Below, piece after piece: positions 1 to 8,124 of a stretch of DNA of 28,853 bases. The translations under genes were made by a program, and so were the position numbers. The notes beneath the pieces are model-generated. The model ran no database searches. It was not told where the DNA came from and worked only from the letters and a program-made list of their open reading frames with translations. Origin of the DNA: Paratractidigestivibacter sp963658035 (GTDB lineage Bacteria; Actinomycetota; Coriobacteriia; Coriobacteriales; Atopobiaceae); assembly GCA_963658035.1 (NCBI GenBank), contig CAVKOL010000009.1:1-28853 (forward strand), read 5' to 3'. The number at the start of each line of letters is the position of its first letter. Position 1 is the first letter of the stretch.

Positions 1-2
1 AC

Positions 3-860
3 GTCGCCGTCGAGCCCAAGACCAAGGCCGAGCAGGACAAGATGTCCGTGGGCCTGGCCAAGCTGGCCGAGGAGGACCCGACCTTCCAGGTTCACACCGA
101 TCACGAGACCGGTCAGACCATCATCGCCGGCATGGGCGAGCTTCACTTGGAGATCATCGTCGACCGTCTGCGTCGCGAGTTCAAGGTCGACTGCAACGTG
201 GGTAAGCCCCAGGTCGCCTACCGCGAGACCGCTGGTCACGCCGTGCAGCACGCCGAGGGCAAGTTCGTCCGTCAGTCCGGCGGCCGCGGCCAGTACGGCC
301 ACGCCGTCATCGACATGGAGCCGAACGAGGAGGGCAAGGGCTACGAGTTCGAGAACGCCATCGTCGGTGGCGTCATCCCGAAGGAGTACATCCCCTCCAT
401 CGACAAGGGCATCCAGGAGGCGCTGCAGACCGGCGTCGTCGCGGGCTACCCGGTCGTCGACGTCAAGGTCAAGCTGATCGACGGTTCTTACCACGAGGTC
501 GACTCCTCCGAGGCCGCCTTCAAGATCGCCGGTTCCATGGCTATCAAGGACGCCCTCAAGAAGTCCGATCCCGTCCTCCTCGAGCCGGTCGAGTCCGTTG
601 AGGTCGAGACCCCCGAGCAGTACATGGGCGACGTTATGGGCAACCTCTCTGGTCGCCGCGGCAAGATCGAGGGCATGGAGGATCGCTCCGGCTCCAAGGT
701 CATCCGTGCCAAGGTGCCCCTGGGCGAGATGTTTGGTTACGCTACCGACCTTCGTTCCCAGACTCAGGGTCGTGCGAGCTACACCATGCAGTTCGACTCC
801 TACGAGCCCGTCCCCAAGGCCGTCCGCGACGAGATCGTCGCCAAGAACGGCTCTAACTAA
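3..860 (+). CDS. fusA: Elongation factor G, C-terminal part (5' truncated by window)
   Basis: EF-G is the GTPase that drives translocation of tRNA and mRNA on the ribosome. The reading frame is open from the window edge, so the G domain and domain II are missing. The visible part starts in the domain II/III region with a VEPKTKAEQDKM stretch. It continues through domain III (EEDPTFQVHTD, GMGELHLEII) and domain IV (RQSGGRGQYGHAVIDMEP), and ends in domain V (PLGEMFGYATDLRSQTQGRASY). The C-terminus ends with the usual YEPVP segment and a short tail. It lies 38 bp upstream of rpsJ, the normal str-operon neighbourhood. The identity is secure, and nothing looks damaged in the part that is present. 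Confidence 0.97.
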   Translation, partial: VAVEPKTKAEQDKMSVGLAKLAEEDPTFQVHTDHETGQTIIAGMGELHLEIIVDRLRREFKVDCNVGKPQVAYRETAGHAVQHAEGKFVRQSGGRGQYGHAVIDMEPNEEGKGYEFENAIVGGVIPKEYIPSIDKGIQEALQTGVVAGYPVVDVKVKLIDGSYHEVDSSEAAFKIAGSMAIKDALKKSDPVLLEPVESVEVETPEQYMGDVMGNLSGRRGKIEGMEDRSGSKVIRAKVPLGEMFGYATDLRSQTQGRASYTMQFDSYEPVPKAVRDEIVAKNGSN

Positions 861-898
861 AACGACCCGAGCGATAGCTCATTTACGGAGGTAACACA

Positions 899-1207
899 GT
901 GTCCAGCCAGAAGATCAGGATCCGCCTCAAGGGCTATGACCACGAGGTCGTTGATCAGTCCGCGAAGCTCATCGTCGACACCGCCCAGAAGACCGGTGCC
1001 CGCGTGAGCGGCCCTATCCCCCTGCCCACCGAGCGCAACCTTTACTGCGTCATCCGCTCGCCGCACAAGGATAAGGACTCCCGTGACGAGTTCGAGATGC
1101 GCACCCACAAGCGCCTCATCGACATTCTCGACCCCTCTTCCAGCACCGTCGACTCGCTGATGCGTCTCGACCTCCCCGCTGGCGTTGACATCGAGATCAA
1201 GCTCTAA
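899..1207 (+). CDS. rpsJ: 30S ribosomal protein S10
   Basis: S10 is a 30S head protein; in other bacteria it also serves in transcription antitermination as NusE. The product is 102 residues, the usual length, with the hallmark segments IRIRLKGYDHEVVDQSA and GPIPLPTERNLYCVIRSPHKDKDSRDEFEMRTHKR. The start is GTG at 899, preceded by a GGAGG at 887-891. The gene follows fusA closely. A strong terminator lies just downstream, so rpsJ ends the fusA transcript and is not cotranscribed with rplC. That differs from the classical S10 operon, where rpsJ is the first gene. Confidence 0.97.
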   Translation: MSSQKIRIRLKGYDHEVVDQSAKLIVDTAQKTGARVSGPIPLPTERNLYCVIRSPHKDKDSRDEFEMRTHKRLIDILDPSSSTVDSLMRLDLPAGVDIEIKL

Positions 1208-1231
1208 GGCTTCGCCCTTACAGCGCGCACA

Positions 1232-1265
1232 AGGCCCCTCAGGTATTGCCCGAGGGGCCTTTTTG
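1232..1265 (+). terminator. Intrinsic terminator after rpsJ
   Basis: A perfect 9-bp stem (AGGCCCCTC at 1232-1240, GAGGGGCCT at 1252-1260) is followed by a T run from 1260. It separates rpsJ from the phosphatase gene and the rest of the ribosomal cluster. Confidence 0.9.
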
Positions 1266-1355
1266 CTGTTTAGTGACAAGTGCCTGGCGGCAAAGTCGCG
1301 CCATCTGCCAGCGCGTATGATGATTCCAAGGCAATTCGAATGGGGGAGAAATACC

Positions 1356-1964
1356 TTGAAGCAGTTCTATCTTGTGCGCCATGGCCAGACAAAGTACAAC
1401 GAGCAGGGCTTTATCCAGGGCCACTGCGACTCGCCTTTGACCGAGCTGGGGCGTCAACAGGCCCTGGCCGCCGGCGAGTGGCTTGCCGCCCACGACGTGG
1501 CCCCTCAGGTCATCGCGTGCTCGCCTTTGGGCCGCGCCTTCACGACCTGCGGCCTGATCACGAGCGTTTTAGCCGAGAAGGGCCTCGTTGACGACGGTGT
1601 CTTCCCGCAGGCCGAAGCCCGTCTCATCGAGCGCGCCTATGGCCAGTACGAGCGCTGCGCCAAGGGCGACTTCCCCTTCAATCTGTGGGACCCGGGCGAC
1701 AACGTCATGCCCTACGGCGGCGAGGGCAACGCCACCATCTGCCAGCGCATGCACGAGGTGGCGCGCGACCTTCTTGCCGCAAACACCACGCAGACGGCCA
1801 TCGCTGTGAGCCACGGCTCTGCCTGTCGCCAGTTTGTCTATACATCAAACGTTGGCTCAATCGAGCTGCCCCAGCGCCTTCCCAACTGCTGCATCGCCAT
1901 CTTTGACTACGACCAAGATGCAAGTGAGTTTTTCTTGAAGGAGCTCGTCGACCCGCTCTCCTAG
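1356..1964 (+). CDS. Histidine phosphatase family protein (phosphoglycerate mutase-like)
   Basis: This is a 202-residue cytoplasmic member of the histidine phosphatase superfamily, which removes phosphate through a phospho-histidine intermediate. The N-terminus carries FYLVRHGQT with the nucleophile His9. SPLGRA (about 56-61) holds a phosphate-binding Arg, AYGQYE lies near residues 94-99, and the second catalytic His153 is in AVSHGS. The frame is open back to 1185, but that extension overlaps rpsJ and the terminator. The better start is TTG 1356, with a GGGGGAG at 1342-1348. A TATGAT at 1316-1321 could be a -10 box, without a convincing -35. The substrate cannot be told from sequence. Its position between rpsJ and rplC is unusual. 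Confidence 0.85.
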   Translation: MKQFYLVRHGQTKYNEQGFIQGHCDSPLTELGRQQALAAGEWLAAHDVAPQVIACSPLGRAFTTCGLITSVLAEKGLVDDGVFPQAEARLIERAYGQYERCAKGDFPFNLWDPGDNVMPYGGEGNATICQRMHEVARDLLAANTTQTAIAVSHGSACRQFVYTSNVGSIELPQRLPNCCIAIFDYDQDASEFFLKELVDPLS

Positions 1965-2036
1965 GGGGTATGGATACGCCCGGCTAAGGGGATTTTACAG
2001 CCGCAGGTAGATGGCCTAAAAAGTTCTGCGTAGAGA

Positions 2037-2065
2037 TTGTGAAGCCGCTCATACCCGTGTAATAT
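2037..2065 (+). promoter_or_regulatory. Promoter for the rplC-rplX segment
   Basis: TTGTGA (2037-2042), a 17-bp spacer and TAATAT (2060-2065) form a sigma70-type promoter. Transcription would start near 2072 and leave a leader of roughly 110 nt before rplC. It is needed because the upstream rpsJ transcript terminates at about 1265. Confidence 0.6.
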
Positions 2066-2180
2066 AGACAAGCTGCCTAATTGGGGACTGCTGTGCCTAA
2101 TGCAGGTAGCAAGTATCGGATGTGGTCCGCTGGGGAAGAGCAAAGGCTCTAAAGGGTCCCATGACCACCGAGGGTAAGGA

Positions 2181-2807
2181 ATGAGCATGGTCAACACCAT
2201 CCTCGGCCGTAAGCTCGGAATGACGCAGGTTTGGGACGAGAACGACAACGTCGTGCCCGTCACCGTCATTCAGGCTGGCCCCTGCACCGTCTCGCAGGTT
2301 AAAACTAAGGCGACCGACGGCTACGAGGCCGTCCAGATCGGCTTTGGCGACATCACCGCCAAGCACGTTAACAAGCCTATGGCGGGTCACTTCGCCAAGG
2401 CCGGCGTCGAGCCTATGCGCTTCCTGCGCGAGGTCCGCGTCGAGAACGCCGAGCAGTTCCACACCGGCGATGTCGTGACCGTCGCCGATTTCGCCGACGT
2501 CACCACCGTTGACGTCACCGGCACCTCCAAGGGCAAGGGCTTCCAGGGCACCGTTAAGCGCTGGAACTTCTCCCGCGGTCCTATGACCCACGGCTGCCGC
2601 AACCAGCGCAAGCCCGGTTCCATCGGCCAGTGCGCTTACCCCGCTCGCGTCCGTAAGGGCCTTCACATGTATGGCCACATGGGCAACGAGCGCGTCACCG
2701 TGCGCAACCTTAAGCTCGTTCGCATCGACGCCGAGCAGAACCTCATGCTGGTCAAGGGCGCTGTCCCCGGCGGTAAGAACGGTCTCGTCCAGGTCCGCAT
2801 GGCCTAA
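2181..2807 (+). CDS. rplC: 50S ribosomal protein L3
   Basis: L3 is an early-assembly 50S protein that binds 23S rRNA near the peptidyl transferase centre. The 208-residue product starts with ILGRKLGMTQVWDE. It contains the central loop motif TSKGKGFQGTVKRW, followed by RGPMTHGCRNQRKPGSIG. ATG 2181 is preceded by GAGGGTAAGGA. A second in-frame ATG six bases later is also possible, and the difference is only two residues. It is the first gene of the segment driven by the promoter at 2037-2065. Confidence 0.96.
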   Translation: MSMVNTILGRKLGMTQVWDENDNVVPVTVIQAGPCTVSQVKTKATDGYEAVQIGFGDITAKHVNKPMAGHFAKAGVEPMRFLREVRVENAEQFHTGDVVTVADFADVTTVDVTGTSKGKGFQGTVKRWNFSRGPMTHGCRNQRKPGSIGQCAYPARVRKGLHMYGHMGNERVTVRNLKLVRIDAEQNLMLVKGAVPGGKNGLVQVRMA

Positions 2808-2849
2808 GGGCCCCAGAAACAACTTCTCTTAGGCTAATAAGGAGGACAC

Positions 2850-3476
2850 ATGTCCAAGTATGCAATCAAGAACGTCGAGGGGGCTGAGGTCGCGCAGGCC
2901 GAGCTTTCCGACGACGTCTTCGGCATCGAGCCGAACATCCCCGTCATTCACCAGGTCGTGAAGGTCTACGACGCTTGCCAGCGTCAGGGCACCCACTCCA
3001 CCAAGAACCGTCACAACGTTTCCGGCGGCGGCGCCAAGCCTTACCGTCAGAAGGGCACCGGCCGCGCTCGCCAGGGTTCCACTCGTGCCGGTCAGTGGCG
3101 TCACGGCGGCGTCATCTTTGGACCGCTGCCCCACAGCCACGCCCTCAAGATCAACAAGAAGATGGTCAAGCTTGCCATGAGGTCCGTCCTCTCCGGCAAG
3201 GTCGCCGACTCCGAGCTCGTCCTCGTTGACAGCCTCGCCTTCGAGACCATCTCCACCAAGTCCGCCGTGGCTGCCCTCAAGGCCCTCGGCATCGAGGACA
3301 AGCGCGTCACCGTCGTCGTCGCCGACGACGCCGTGGAGACCTACCTCTCCTTCCGCAACATCGAGAAGGTCACCGTCATCGGCGAGTCCGAGGCCAACAC
3401 CCGCTTCCTCATCGACAACGGCGCTCTTCTCATGACCGCCGACACCGCCAAGTACTTCGAGGAGGTGCTCGCTTAA
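2850..3476 (+). CDS. rplD: 50S ribosomal protein L4
   Basis: L4 binds 23S rRNA domain I and lines the peptide exit tunnel; in E. coli it also represses the S10 operon. The 208 residues include the conserved tunnel loop SGGGAKPYRQKGTGRARQGS, then QWRHGGVIFGPLPHS. The C-terminal fold contains VVVADDAVETYLSFRNI. A strong AAGGAGG precedes ATG 2850. It is directly abutted by rplW, whose ATG follows the stop codon without a gap, suggesting translational coupling. Whether it regulates this operon cannot be judged from the sequence. Confidence 0.96.
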   Translation: MSKYAIKNVEGAEVAQAELSDDVFGIEPNIPVIHQVVKVYDACQRQGTHSTKNRHNVSGGGAKPYRQKGTGRARQGSTRAGQWRHGGVIFGPLPHSHALKINKKMVKLAMRSVLSGKVADSELVLVDSLAFETISTKSAVAALKALGIEDKRVTVVVADDAVETYLSFRNIEKVTVIGESEANTRFLIDNGALLMTADTAKYFEEVLA

Positions 3477-3776
3477 ATGAACTCCGTCTACAACGTCATC
3501 ATCCGCCCCATCATCTCCGAGCGTTCTTATGACCTCATGGAGCAGGGCAAGTATACTTTCGAGGTCGCCAAGGAGGCCCCGAAAGAGGAGATCGCCGCCG
3601 CTGTCGAGAAGCTCTTCAACGTCCACGTGCTCAAGGTCAACACCATGAACGTCCGTGGCAAGAAGAAGCGCGTCCGCTACCAGCAGGGCATGACCCGCTC
3701 CTGGAAGAAGGCCATCGTCACCCTCGCCGAGGGTGAGCAGATCGAGATCTTCGCCACCTCCCAGGCCGCCGAGTAA
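3477..3776 (+). CDS. rplW: 50S ribosomal protein L23
   Basis: L23 sits at the exit of the peptide tunnel and is the docking site for trigger factor and SRP. The 99-residue product has the typical beginning NVIIRPIISERSYDLME. It also shows the rRNA-binding extension VNTMNVRGKKKRVRYQQGMT, followed by the conserved RSWKKAIVTLAEGEQIE. Its ATG directly follows the rplD stop (TAAATG), and no independent Shine-Dalgarno is obvious, so it is probably coupled to rplD translation. A structured 138-bp gap follows before rplB. Confidence 0.96.
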   Translation: MNSVYNVIIRPIISERSYDLMEQGKYTFEVAKEAPKEEIAAAVEKLFNVHVLKVNTMNVRGKKKRVRYQQGMTRSWKKAIVTLAEGEQIEIFATSQAAE

Positions 3777-3790
3777 GGCACTTCGCCCGC

Positions 3791-3886
3791 GTCCCCCAAA
3801 GCGGGGACCGGGCTTTCATGCCGCGCCCAATGGATACGCGCGGTACCGTGGTAATCCGGTGTCACCCACCAATCCCTGAGTGGGTG
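3791..3886 (+). promoter_or_regulatory. Structured leader between rplW and rplB
   Basis: Two inverted repeats occupy the long gap before rplB: GTCCCC (3791-3796) with GGGGAC (3803-3808), and CACCCAC (3863-3869) with GTGGGTG (3880-3886). Neither is followed by a T run, so these are more likely RNA processing, stability or r-protein binding structures than terminators. The function is unknown. Confidence 0.45.
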
Positions 3887-3914
3887 GCCAACGGAAAAAG
3901 AAGGGAAAGCACTA

Positions 3915-4751
<837 letters not shown>

Positions 4752-4778
4752 TCTCACGAGTAGTAGGAGATATTAAGA

Positions 4779-5039
4779 ATGAGCAGAAGTCTCAAGAAGG
4801 GCCCGTTCGTGGAGACTCGCCTCCTCGCGCGCGTTGCCGCTCAGAACGAGGCAGGCACCAAGGATGTCATCAAGACCTGGTCGCGTTCTTCGACCATCTT
4901 CCCCGACATGGTTGGTCACACCATCGCCGTTCACGATGGTCGCAAGCACGTGCCCGTGTACGTTACCGAGTCTATGGTTGGTCACAAGCTGGGCGAGTTC
5001 GCTCCCACCCGTACCTTCCGCGGTCACAAGGTTAAGTAG
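4779..5039 (+). CDS. rpsS: 30S ribosomal protein S19
   Basis: S19 pairs with S13 in the 30S head and contacts the A-site tRNA region. The product has 86 residues, with the opening MSRSLKKGPFVETRLL, the middle WSRSSTIFPDMVGHTIAVHDGRKHVPVYV and the end KLGEFAPTRTFRGHK. These are complete family hallmarks. The start is ATG 4779 after a TAGGAGAT. It is tightly placed in the cluster, 11 bp before rplV. Confidence 0.97.
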   Translation: MSRSLKKGPFVETRLLARVAAQNEAGTKDVIKTWSRSSTIFPDMVGHTIAVHDGRKHVPVYVTESMVGHKLGEFAPTRTFRGHKVK

Positions 5040-5050
5040 GGGGTACATTA

Positions 5051-5407
5051 ATGGCTAACAACAACGTTGAGGTCAGCGCCACCGCCAAGTACGTGCGCGT
5101 CGCTCCTCGCAAGGCTCGCGCCGTCGTCTCTTTGGTCCGCAACCTCCCCGTCGCTAAGGCGCTCGAGGTCCTCCAGTTCAGCACCCGTGCTGCTTCCGAG
5201 GATGTTTCCAAGGTCCTGCGTTCCGCCGTCGCCAACGCCGTCAACAACAACGGCCTGCGCGCCGACGACCTCGTGGTCAAGACCGCTTACGTCAACGAGG
5301 GCCCCACGCTCAAGCGTATCCGTCCTCGTGCTAAGGGCTCCGCTTCCCGCATCAACAAGCGCATGAGCCACATCACCATCGTCGTCGCTCCTCGAAAGGA
5401 GGCGTAG
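5051..5407 (+). CDS. rplV: 50S ribosomal protein L22
   Basis: L22 lines the peptide exit tunnel through its extended beta hairpin. The 118 residues show AKYVRVAPRKARAVVSLVRN near the N-terminus. The tunnel hairpin GPTLKRIRPRAKGSASRINKR follows, and the product ends in SHITIVV. The start is ATG 5051 after GGGGG at 5039-5043, which overlaps the rpsS stop. The gene lies 7 bp before rpsC. Changes in the hairpin are linked to macrolide resistance in other bacteria; no obviously abnormal residue or insertion was noticed here. Confidence 0.97.
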   Translation: MANNNVEVSATAKYVRVAPRKARAVVSLVRNLPVAKALEVLQFSTRAASEDVSKVLRSAVANAVNNNGLRADDLVVKTAYVNEGPTLKRIRPRAKGSASRINKRMSHITIVVAPRKEA

Positions 5408-5414
5408 GGAAAGC

Positions 5415-6125
5415 ATGGGTCACAAGGTTCAGCCTACTGGCTTCCGTCTCGGCATCACCGAGGAGTGGCGTTCCCGTTGGTACGCCGAGAAGAACTACGC
5501 CGAGAACCTCGGCAACGACCTCGCCATCCGCGAGTTCCTGAACAAGCGCCTGGCCAACGCCGCCCTCTCCCGCGTCGACATCGAGCGCGCCGGCGACAAG
5601 GTGAAGGTCACCATCTTCACCGCCCGCCCCGGCATCGTGATCGGCAAGAAGGGCTCCGAGATCGACGGCCTGCGTGCCGACCTCGAGCGCGTTGCCAACG
5701 TCGCCAAGGGCCAGATCGCCGTTGACGTCGTCGAGGTCAAGCGCCCCGAACTCGACGCCAACCTCGTCGCTCAGTCCATCGCCGAGCAGCTCGAGCAGCG
5801 CGTTGCCTTCCGTCGCGCCATGCGCAAGGCCGTCCAGTCCGCTCGTAAGGCTGGCGCACAGGGCATCAAGATCCAGTGCTCCGGTCGTCTCAACGGCGCC
5901 GAGATGGGCCGTCGCGAGTGGTACCGCGAGGGTCGCGTGCCTCTGCACACCCTGCGTGCCGTAATCGACTACGGCACCGCCACCGCTCGCACCACCATGG
6001 GCGCCTGCGGCATCAAGTGTTGGATTTACTTCGGCGAGAAGCTTCCCGGCCAGGCCACCCCTAAGCCGGCGCTTGAGGGCTCTTCCCGTCCTCGCCGCGG
6101 CCGCAATGAGAGGAGGGCTCGCTAA
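5415..6125 (+). CDS. rpsC: 30S ribosomal protein S3
   Basis: S3 forms part of the mRNA entry channel on the 30S head. The 236 residues begin MGHKVQPTGFRLGITEEWRS. They contain the KH domain loop GIVIGKKGSEID (GxxG is GKKG) and the C-terminal domain with RREWYREGRVPLHTLRA. The tail is short and basic, rich in Arg. ATG 5415 is preceded by GGAGGCG within the end of rplV. The stop codon overlaps the rplP start by one base (TAATG), which indicates translational coupling. Confidence 0.97.
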   Translation: MGHKVQPTGFRLGITEEWRSRWYAEKNYAENLGNDLAIREFLNKRLANAALSRVDIERAGDKVKVTIFTARPGIVIGKKGSEIDGLRADLERVANVAKGQIAVDVVEVKRPELDANLVAQSIAEQLEQRVAFRRAMRKAVQSARKAGAQGIKIQCSGRLNGAEMGRREWYREGRVPLHTLRAVIDYGTATARTTMGACGIKCWIYFGEKLPGQATPKPALEGSSRPRRGRNERRAR

Positions 6126-6550
6126 TGCTCGCTCCTAAGCGCGTTCTGCACCGCAAGGTCCAGCGCGGCTCCATGAAGGGCCACGCCAAGGGCAACACCG
6201 AGCTGCACTTCGGTTCCTACGGTATTCAGGCTCTCGAGGCTCACTGGATCACCAACCGCCAGATCGAGGCCTGCCGTATCGCCATGACCCGTTACATGAA
6301 GCGTGGCGGTAAGGTCTGGATCACCATCTTCCCGGACAAGCCGATCACCAAGAAGCCCGCTGAGACCCGCATGGGTTCTGGTAAGGGTAACCCCGAAGAG
6401 TGGGTGGCCGTTGTCAAGCCGGGCCGCATCATGTTCGAGATCGACGGCGTTAGCGATGAGGTTGCTCGTGAGGCTCTTCGTCTTGCTCAGCACAAGCTGC
6501 CCATCAAGACCAAGATCGTTACCCGCACCGTCACTGACGGGGAGGAATAG
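6125..6550 (+). CDS. rplP: 50S ribosomal protein L16
   Basis: L16 organises the A-site region of the 50S subunit. The 141-residue product begins MLAPKRVLHRKVQRGSMKG and contains RGGKVWITIFPDKPITKKP. It continues with the conserved loop MGSGKGNPEEWVAVVKPGR, where the Arg that is hydroxylated in E. coli lies in the RMGSGKG context. Its ATG shares one base with the rpsC stop and uses the GAGAGGAGG in the end of rpsC as Shine-Dalgarno. rpmC follows after 3 bp. Confidence 0.97.
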   Translation: MLAPKRVLHRKVQRGSMKGHAKGNTELHFGSYGIQALEAHWITNRQIEACRIAMTRYMKRGGKVWITIFPDKPITKKPAETRMGSGKGNPEEWVAVVKPGRIMFEIDGVSDEVAREALRLAQHKLPIKTKIVTRTVTDGEE

Positions 6551-6553
6551 TCA

Positions 6554-6769
6554 ATGAAGTACAAGGATATCCAGGCGCTCAGCGATGACGAGCTCGCCAA
6601 GAAGGTCGAGGAGGGCCGCGCGGAGCTTTTCAACCTCCGTTTCCAGATGGCCACCAGCCAGCTTGACAACACCGCTCGTGTTAAGAACGTCAAGAAGGAC
6701 ATCGCGCGTTACCTCACCGAGCAGCGCGCACGTCAGATTGCAGCGGAGAAGACCGCTGCGTCCAACTAG
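6554..6769 (+). CDS. rpmC: 50S ribosomal protein L29
   Basis: L29 is a small helical 50S protein near the tunnel exit. The 71 residues form the usual two long helices, with the motif DDELAKKVEEGRAELFNLRFQ. This is followed by TSQLDNTARVKNVKKDIARY, matching the family. GGGGAGG, in the end of rplP, precedes ATG 6554. It lies between rplP and rpsQ in the standard order. Confidence 0.95.
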   Translation: MKYKDIQALSDDELAKKVEEGRAELFNLRFQMATSQLDNTARVKNVKKDIARYLTEQRARQIAAEKTAASN

Positions 6770-6787
6770 ATCGCAGGAGTGTAACTA

Positions 6788-7054
6788 ATGGCAGAGACTG
6801 AAACCAGGAACGCCCGTAAGCTTCGTACCGGCGTTGTCGTCTCCATCTCCGGCGATAAGTCCGTGACGGTGAAGATTGACTACCGTAAGCACCACCCCAA
6901 GTATGGCAAGATGATGACTATCTCCAAGAAGCTTCACTGCCACGACGAGAAGAACGAGTGCGGCCTTGGCGATACCGTTACCGTCATGGAGACTCGTCCC
7001 CTCTCCAAGACCAAGCGTTGGCGTGTCGTCGAGATCGTCGAGCGCGCCAAGTAA
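6788..7054 (+). CDS. rpsQ: 30S ribosomal protein S17
   Basis: S17 is a primary 16S rRNA binding protein with an OB fold. The 88 residues contain RKLRTGVVVSISGDKSVTVKI, then HHPKYGKMM and HCHDEKNECGLGDTVTVMETRPLSKTK (conserved pieces in order). ATG 6788 follows a GCAGGAG. An 86-bp gap containing a hairpin separates it from rplN. Confidence 0.96.
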   Translation: MAETETRNARKLRTGVVVSISGDKSVTVKIDYRKHHPKYGKMMTISKKLHCHDEKNECGLGDTVTVMETRPLSKTKRWRVVEIVERAK

Positions 7055-7075
7055 GTTATTTGGAAACCCCCGTCT

Positions 7076-7114
7076 TACCCATGTGCGTCGCTCGTGTGGG
7101 CGCACCTCTGGGTA
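7076..7114 (+). promoter_or_regulatory. Hairpin in the rpsQ-rplN gap
   Basis: TACCCA (7076-7081) pairs with TGGGTA (7109-7114), and inside it GTGCG (7083-7087) pairs with CGCAC (7101-7105). No T run follows. It precedes the rplN Shine-Dalgarno (GGAGG at 7127-7131). It may be an RNA stability, processing or regulatory element. Confidence 0.45.
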
Positions 7115-7140
7115 GGGCAAACGTTCGGAGGAACACCTAA

Positions 7141-7509
7141 ATGATTCAGATGGAGACCATGCTCGCCGTCGCCGACAACTCCGGCGCCAAGCGAGTCAAG
7201 TGCATCAAGGTCCTCGGTGGCTCCAAGCGTCGTTACGCCGGTCTTGCCGACGTCATCATCGGCGCTGTTCAGGAGGCTACCCCTGGTGCTTCGGTGAAGA
7301 AGGGTGACGTTGTCCGCTGCGTCATCGTTCGCACCAAGAAGGAGGTCCGTCGTAAGGACGGCAGCTACATCAAGTTCGATCAGAACGCCTGCGTCCTGGT
7401 TGATAAAGAGGGCGAGCCTAAGGGCACCCGTATCTTTGGACCCGTTGCTCGCGAGCTTCGCGACCACAGGTACATGAAGATCGTTTCTCTCGCCCCTGAG
7501 ACGCTCTAG
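7141..7509 (+). CDS. rplN: 50S ribosomal protein L14
   Basis: L14 sits at the subunit interface and takes part in an intersubunit bridge. It has the standard 122 residues. MIQMETMLAVADNSGAKRVK is followed by GDVVRCVIVRTKKEVRRKDGSY and by the C-terminal GTRIFGPVARELRD. GGAGG at 7127-7131 supports ATG 7141. It is the second-to-last gene of this transcript, 13 bp before rplX. Confidence 0.97.
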   Translation: MIQMETMLAVADNSGAKRVKCIKVLGGSKRRYAGLADVIIGAVQEATPGASVKKGDVVRCVIVRTKKEVRRKDGSYIKFDQNACVLVDKEGEPKGTRIFGPVARELRDHRYMKIVSLAPETL

Positions 7510-7522
7510 GGAGGTATATTCA

Positions 7523-7849
7523 ATGCCTAAGATGTCTGTTAAGAAGGGCGATCTCGTCGAGGTTCTCTCTGGTAAGGACAAGGGCAAGCAGGGCACCGTC
7601 CTGGTTGCTAAGCCTGCCGAGGGCAAGGTCGTTGTCGAGGGCGTGGCCGTCGTCAAGAAGGCCATGAAGCCCACCGCCGTTAACCAGCAGGGCGGCATCA
7701 TCGAGAAGGAAGCGGCCATCGACGTTTCCAACGTTATGCTCGTGTGCCCCAGCTGCGGCAAGCCCACCCGTGTCAACCACGAGTCCGGCGAGCTCAACGG
7801 CAAGAAGACCGCCATCCGCGTTTGCAAGAAGTGCGGCAACAAGTTCTAA
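7523..7849 (+). CDS. rplX: 50S ribosomal protein L24, zinc-ribbon form
   Basis: L24 starts 50S assembly. The 108-residue protein has the KOW motif near the N-terminus (KKGDLVEVLSGKDKGKQGTV) and VMLVCPSCGKPTRV in the C-terminal half. Four cysteines in two CxxC pairs (75/78 and 101/104, the latter CKKCG) could bind zinc. Many L24 proteins lack them. The RBS is GGGAGG at 7509-7514. The gene ends the first r-protein transcript and is followed by a strong terminator. Confidence 0.96.
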   Translation: MPKMSVKKGDLVEVLSGKDKGKQGTVLVAKPAEGKVVVEGVAVVKKAMKPTAVNQQGGIIEKEAAIDVSNVMLVCPSCGKPTRVNHESGELNGKKTAIRVCKKCGNKF

Positions 7850-7874
7850 TCTCTCTTAGAGGTTGAGCAATTTC

Positions 7875-7904
7875 AAAGCCCCGGGTTATGCCCGGGGCTT
7901 TTTG
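7875..7904 (+). terminator. Intrinsic terminator after rplX
   Basis: An 11-bp perfect stem (AAAGCCCCGGG at 7875-7885, CCCGGGGCTTT at 7891-7901) with a 5-nt loop is followed by T residues. It divides the cluster into S10-like and spc-like transcripts. Confidence 0.93.
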
Positions 7905-7961
7905 TGTGCGCAGGTCACTTCCCGTCGCTGTTGTGCAGGATAAGTGACGCGCAGTTTGCTG

Positions 7962-7990
7962 TTGGTTTTCTCGCCAAAAAGGAATAATAT
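7962..7990 (+). promoter_or_regulatory. Promoter for the rplE-secY segment
   Basis: TTGGTT (7962-7967), a 17-bp spacer and TAATAT (7985-7990) form the promoter. It has the same -10 hexamer and spacing as the rplC promoter. A leader of about 130 nt would run to the rplE start at 8125. The leader contains GC-rich inverted segments around 8051-8090 with no recognised riboswitch. Confidence 0.6.
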
Positions 7991-8124
7991 GTTTCCTTGC
8001 GTCTATAGGTAGGGACAAGTATGTCTCGCCTGCAGATGTTGGTATATGGCTCCCGGGTCGCCAGCCCAGGAGGCGCGAGGCTCAAAAGCCCCGTGCTTAA
8101 AACCCCAAGATTTAAGGAGTGAAC

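Noticed and set aside
1185..1355. N-terminal extension of the histidine phosphatase frame
   Set aside because: It overlaps the end of rpsJ and the terminator. TTG 1356 with a good RBS gives the normal family N-terminus.
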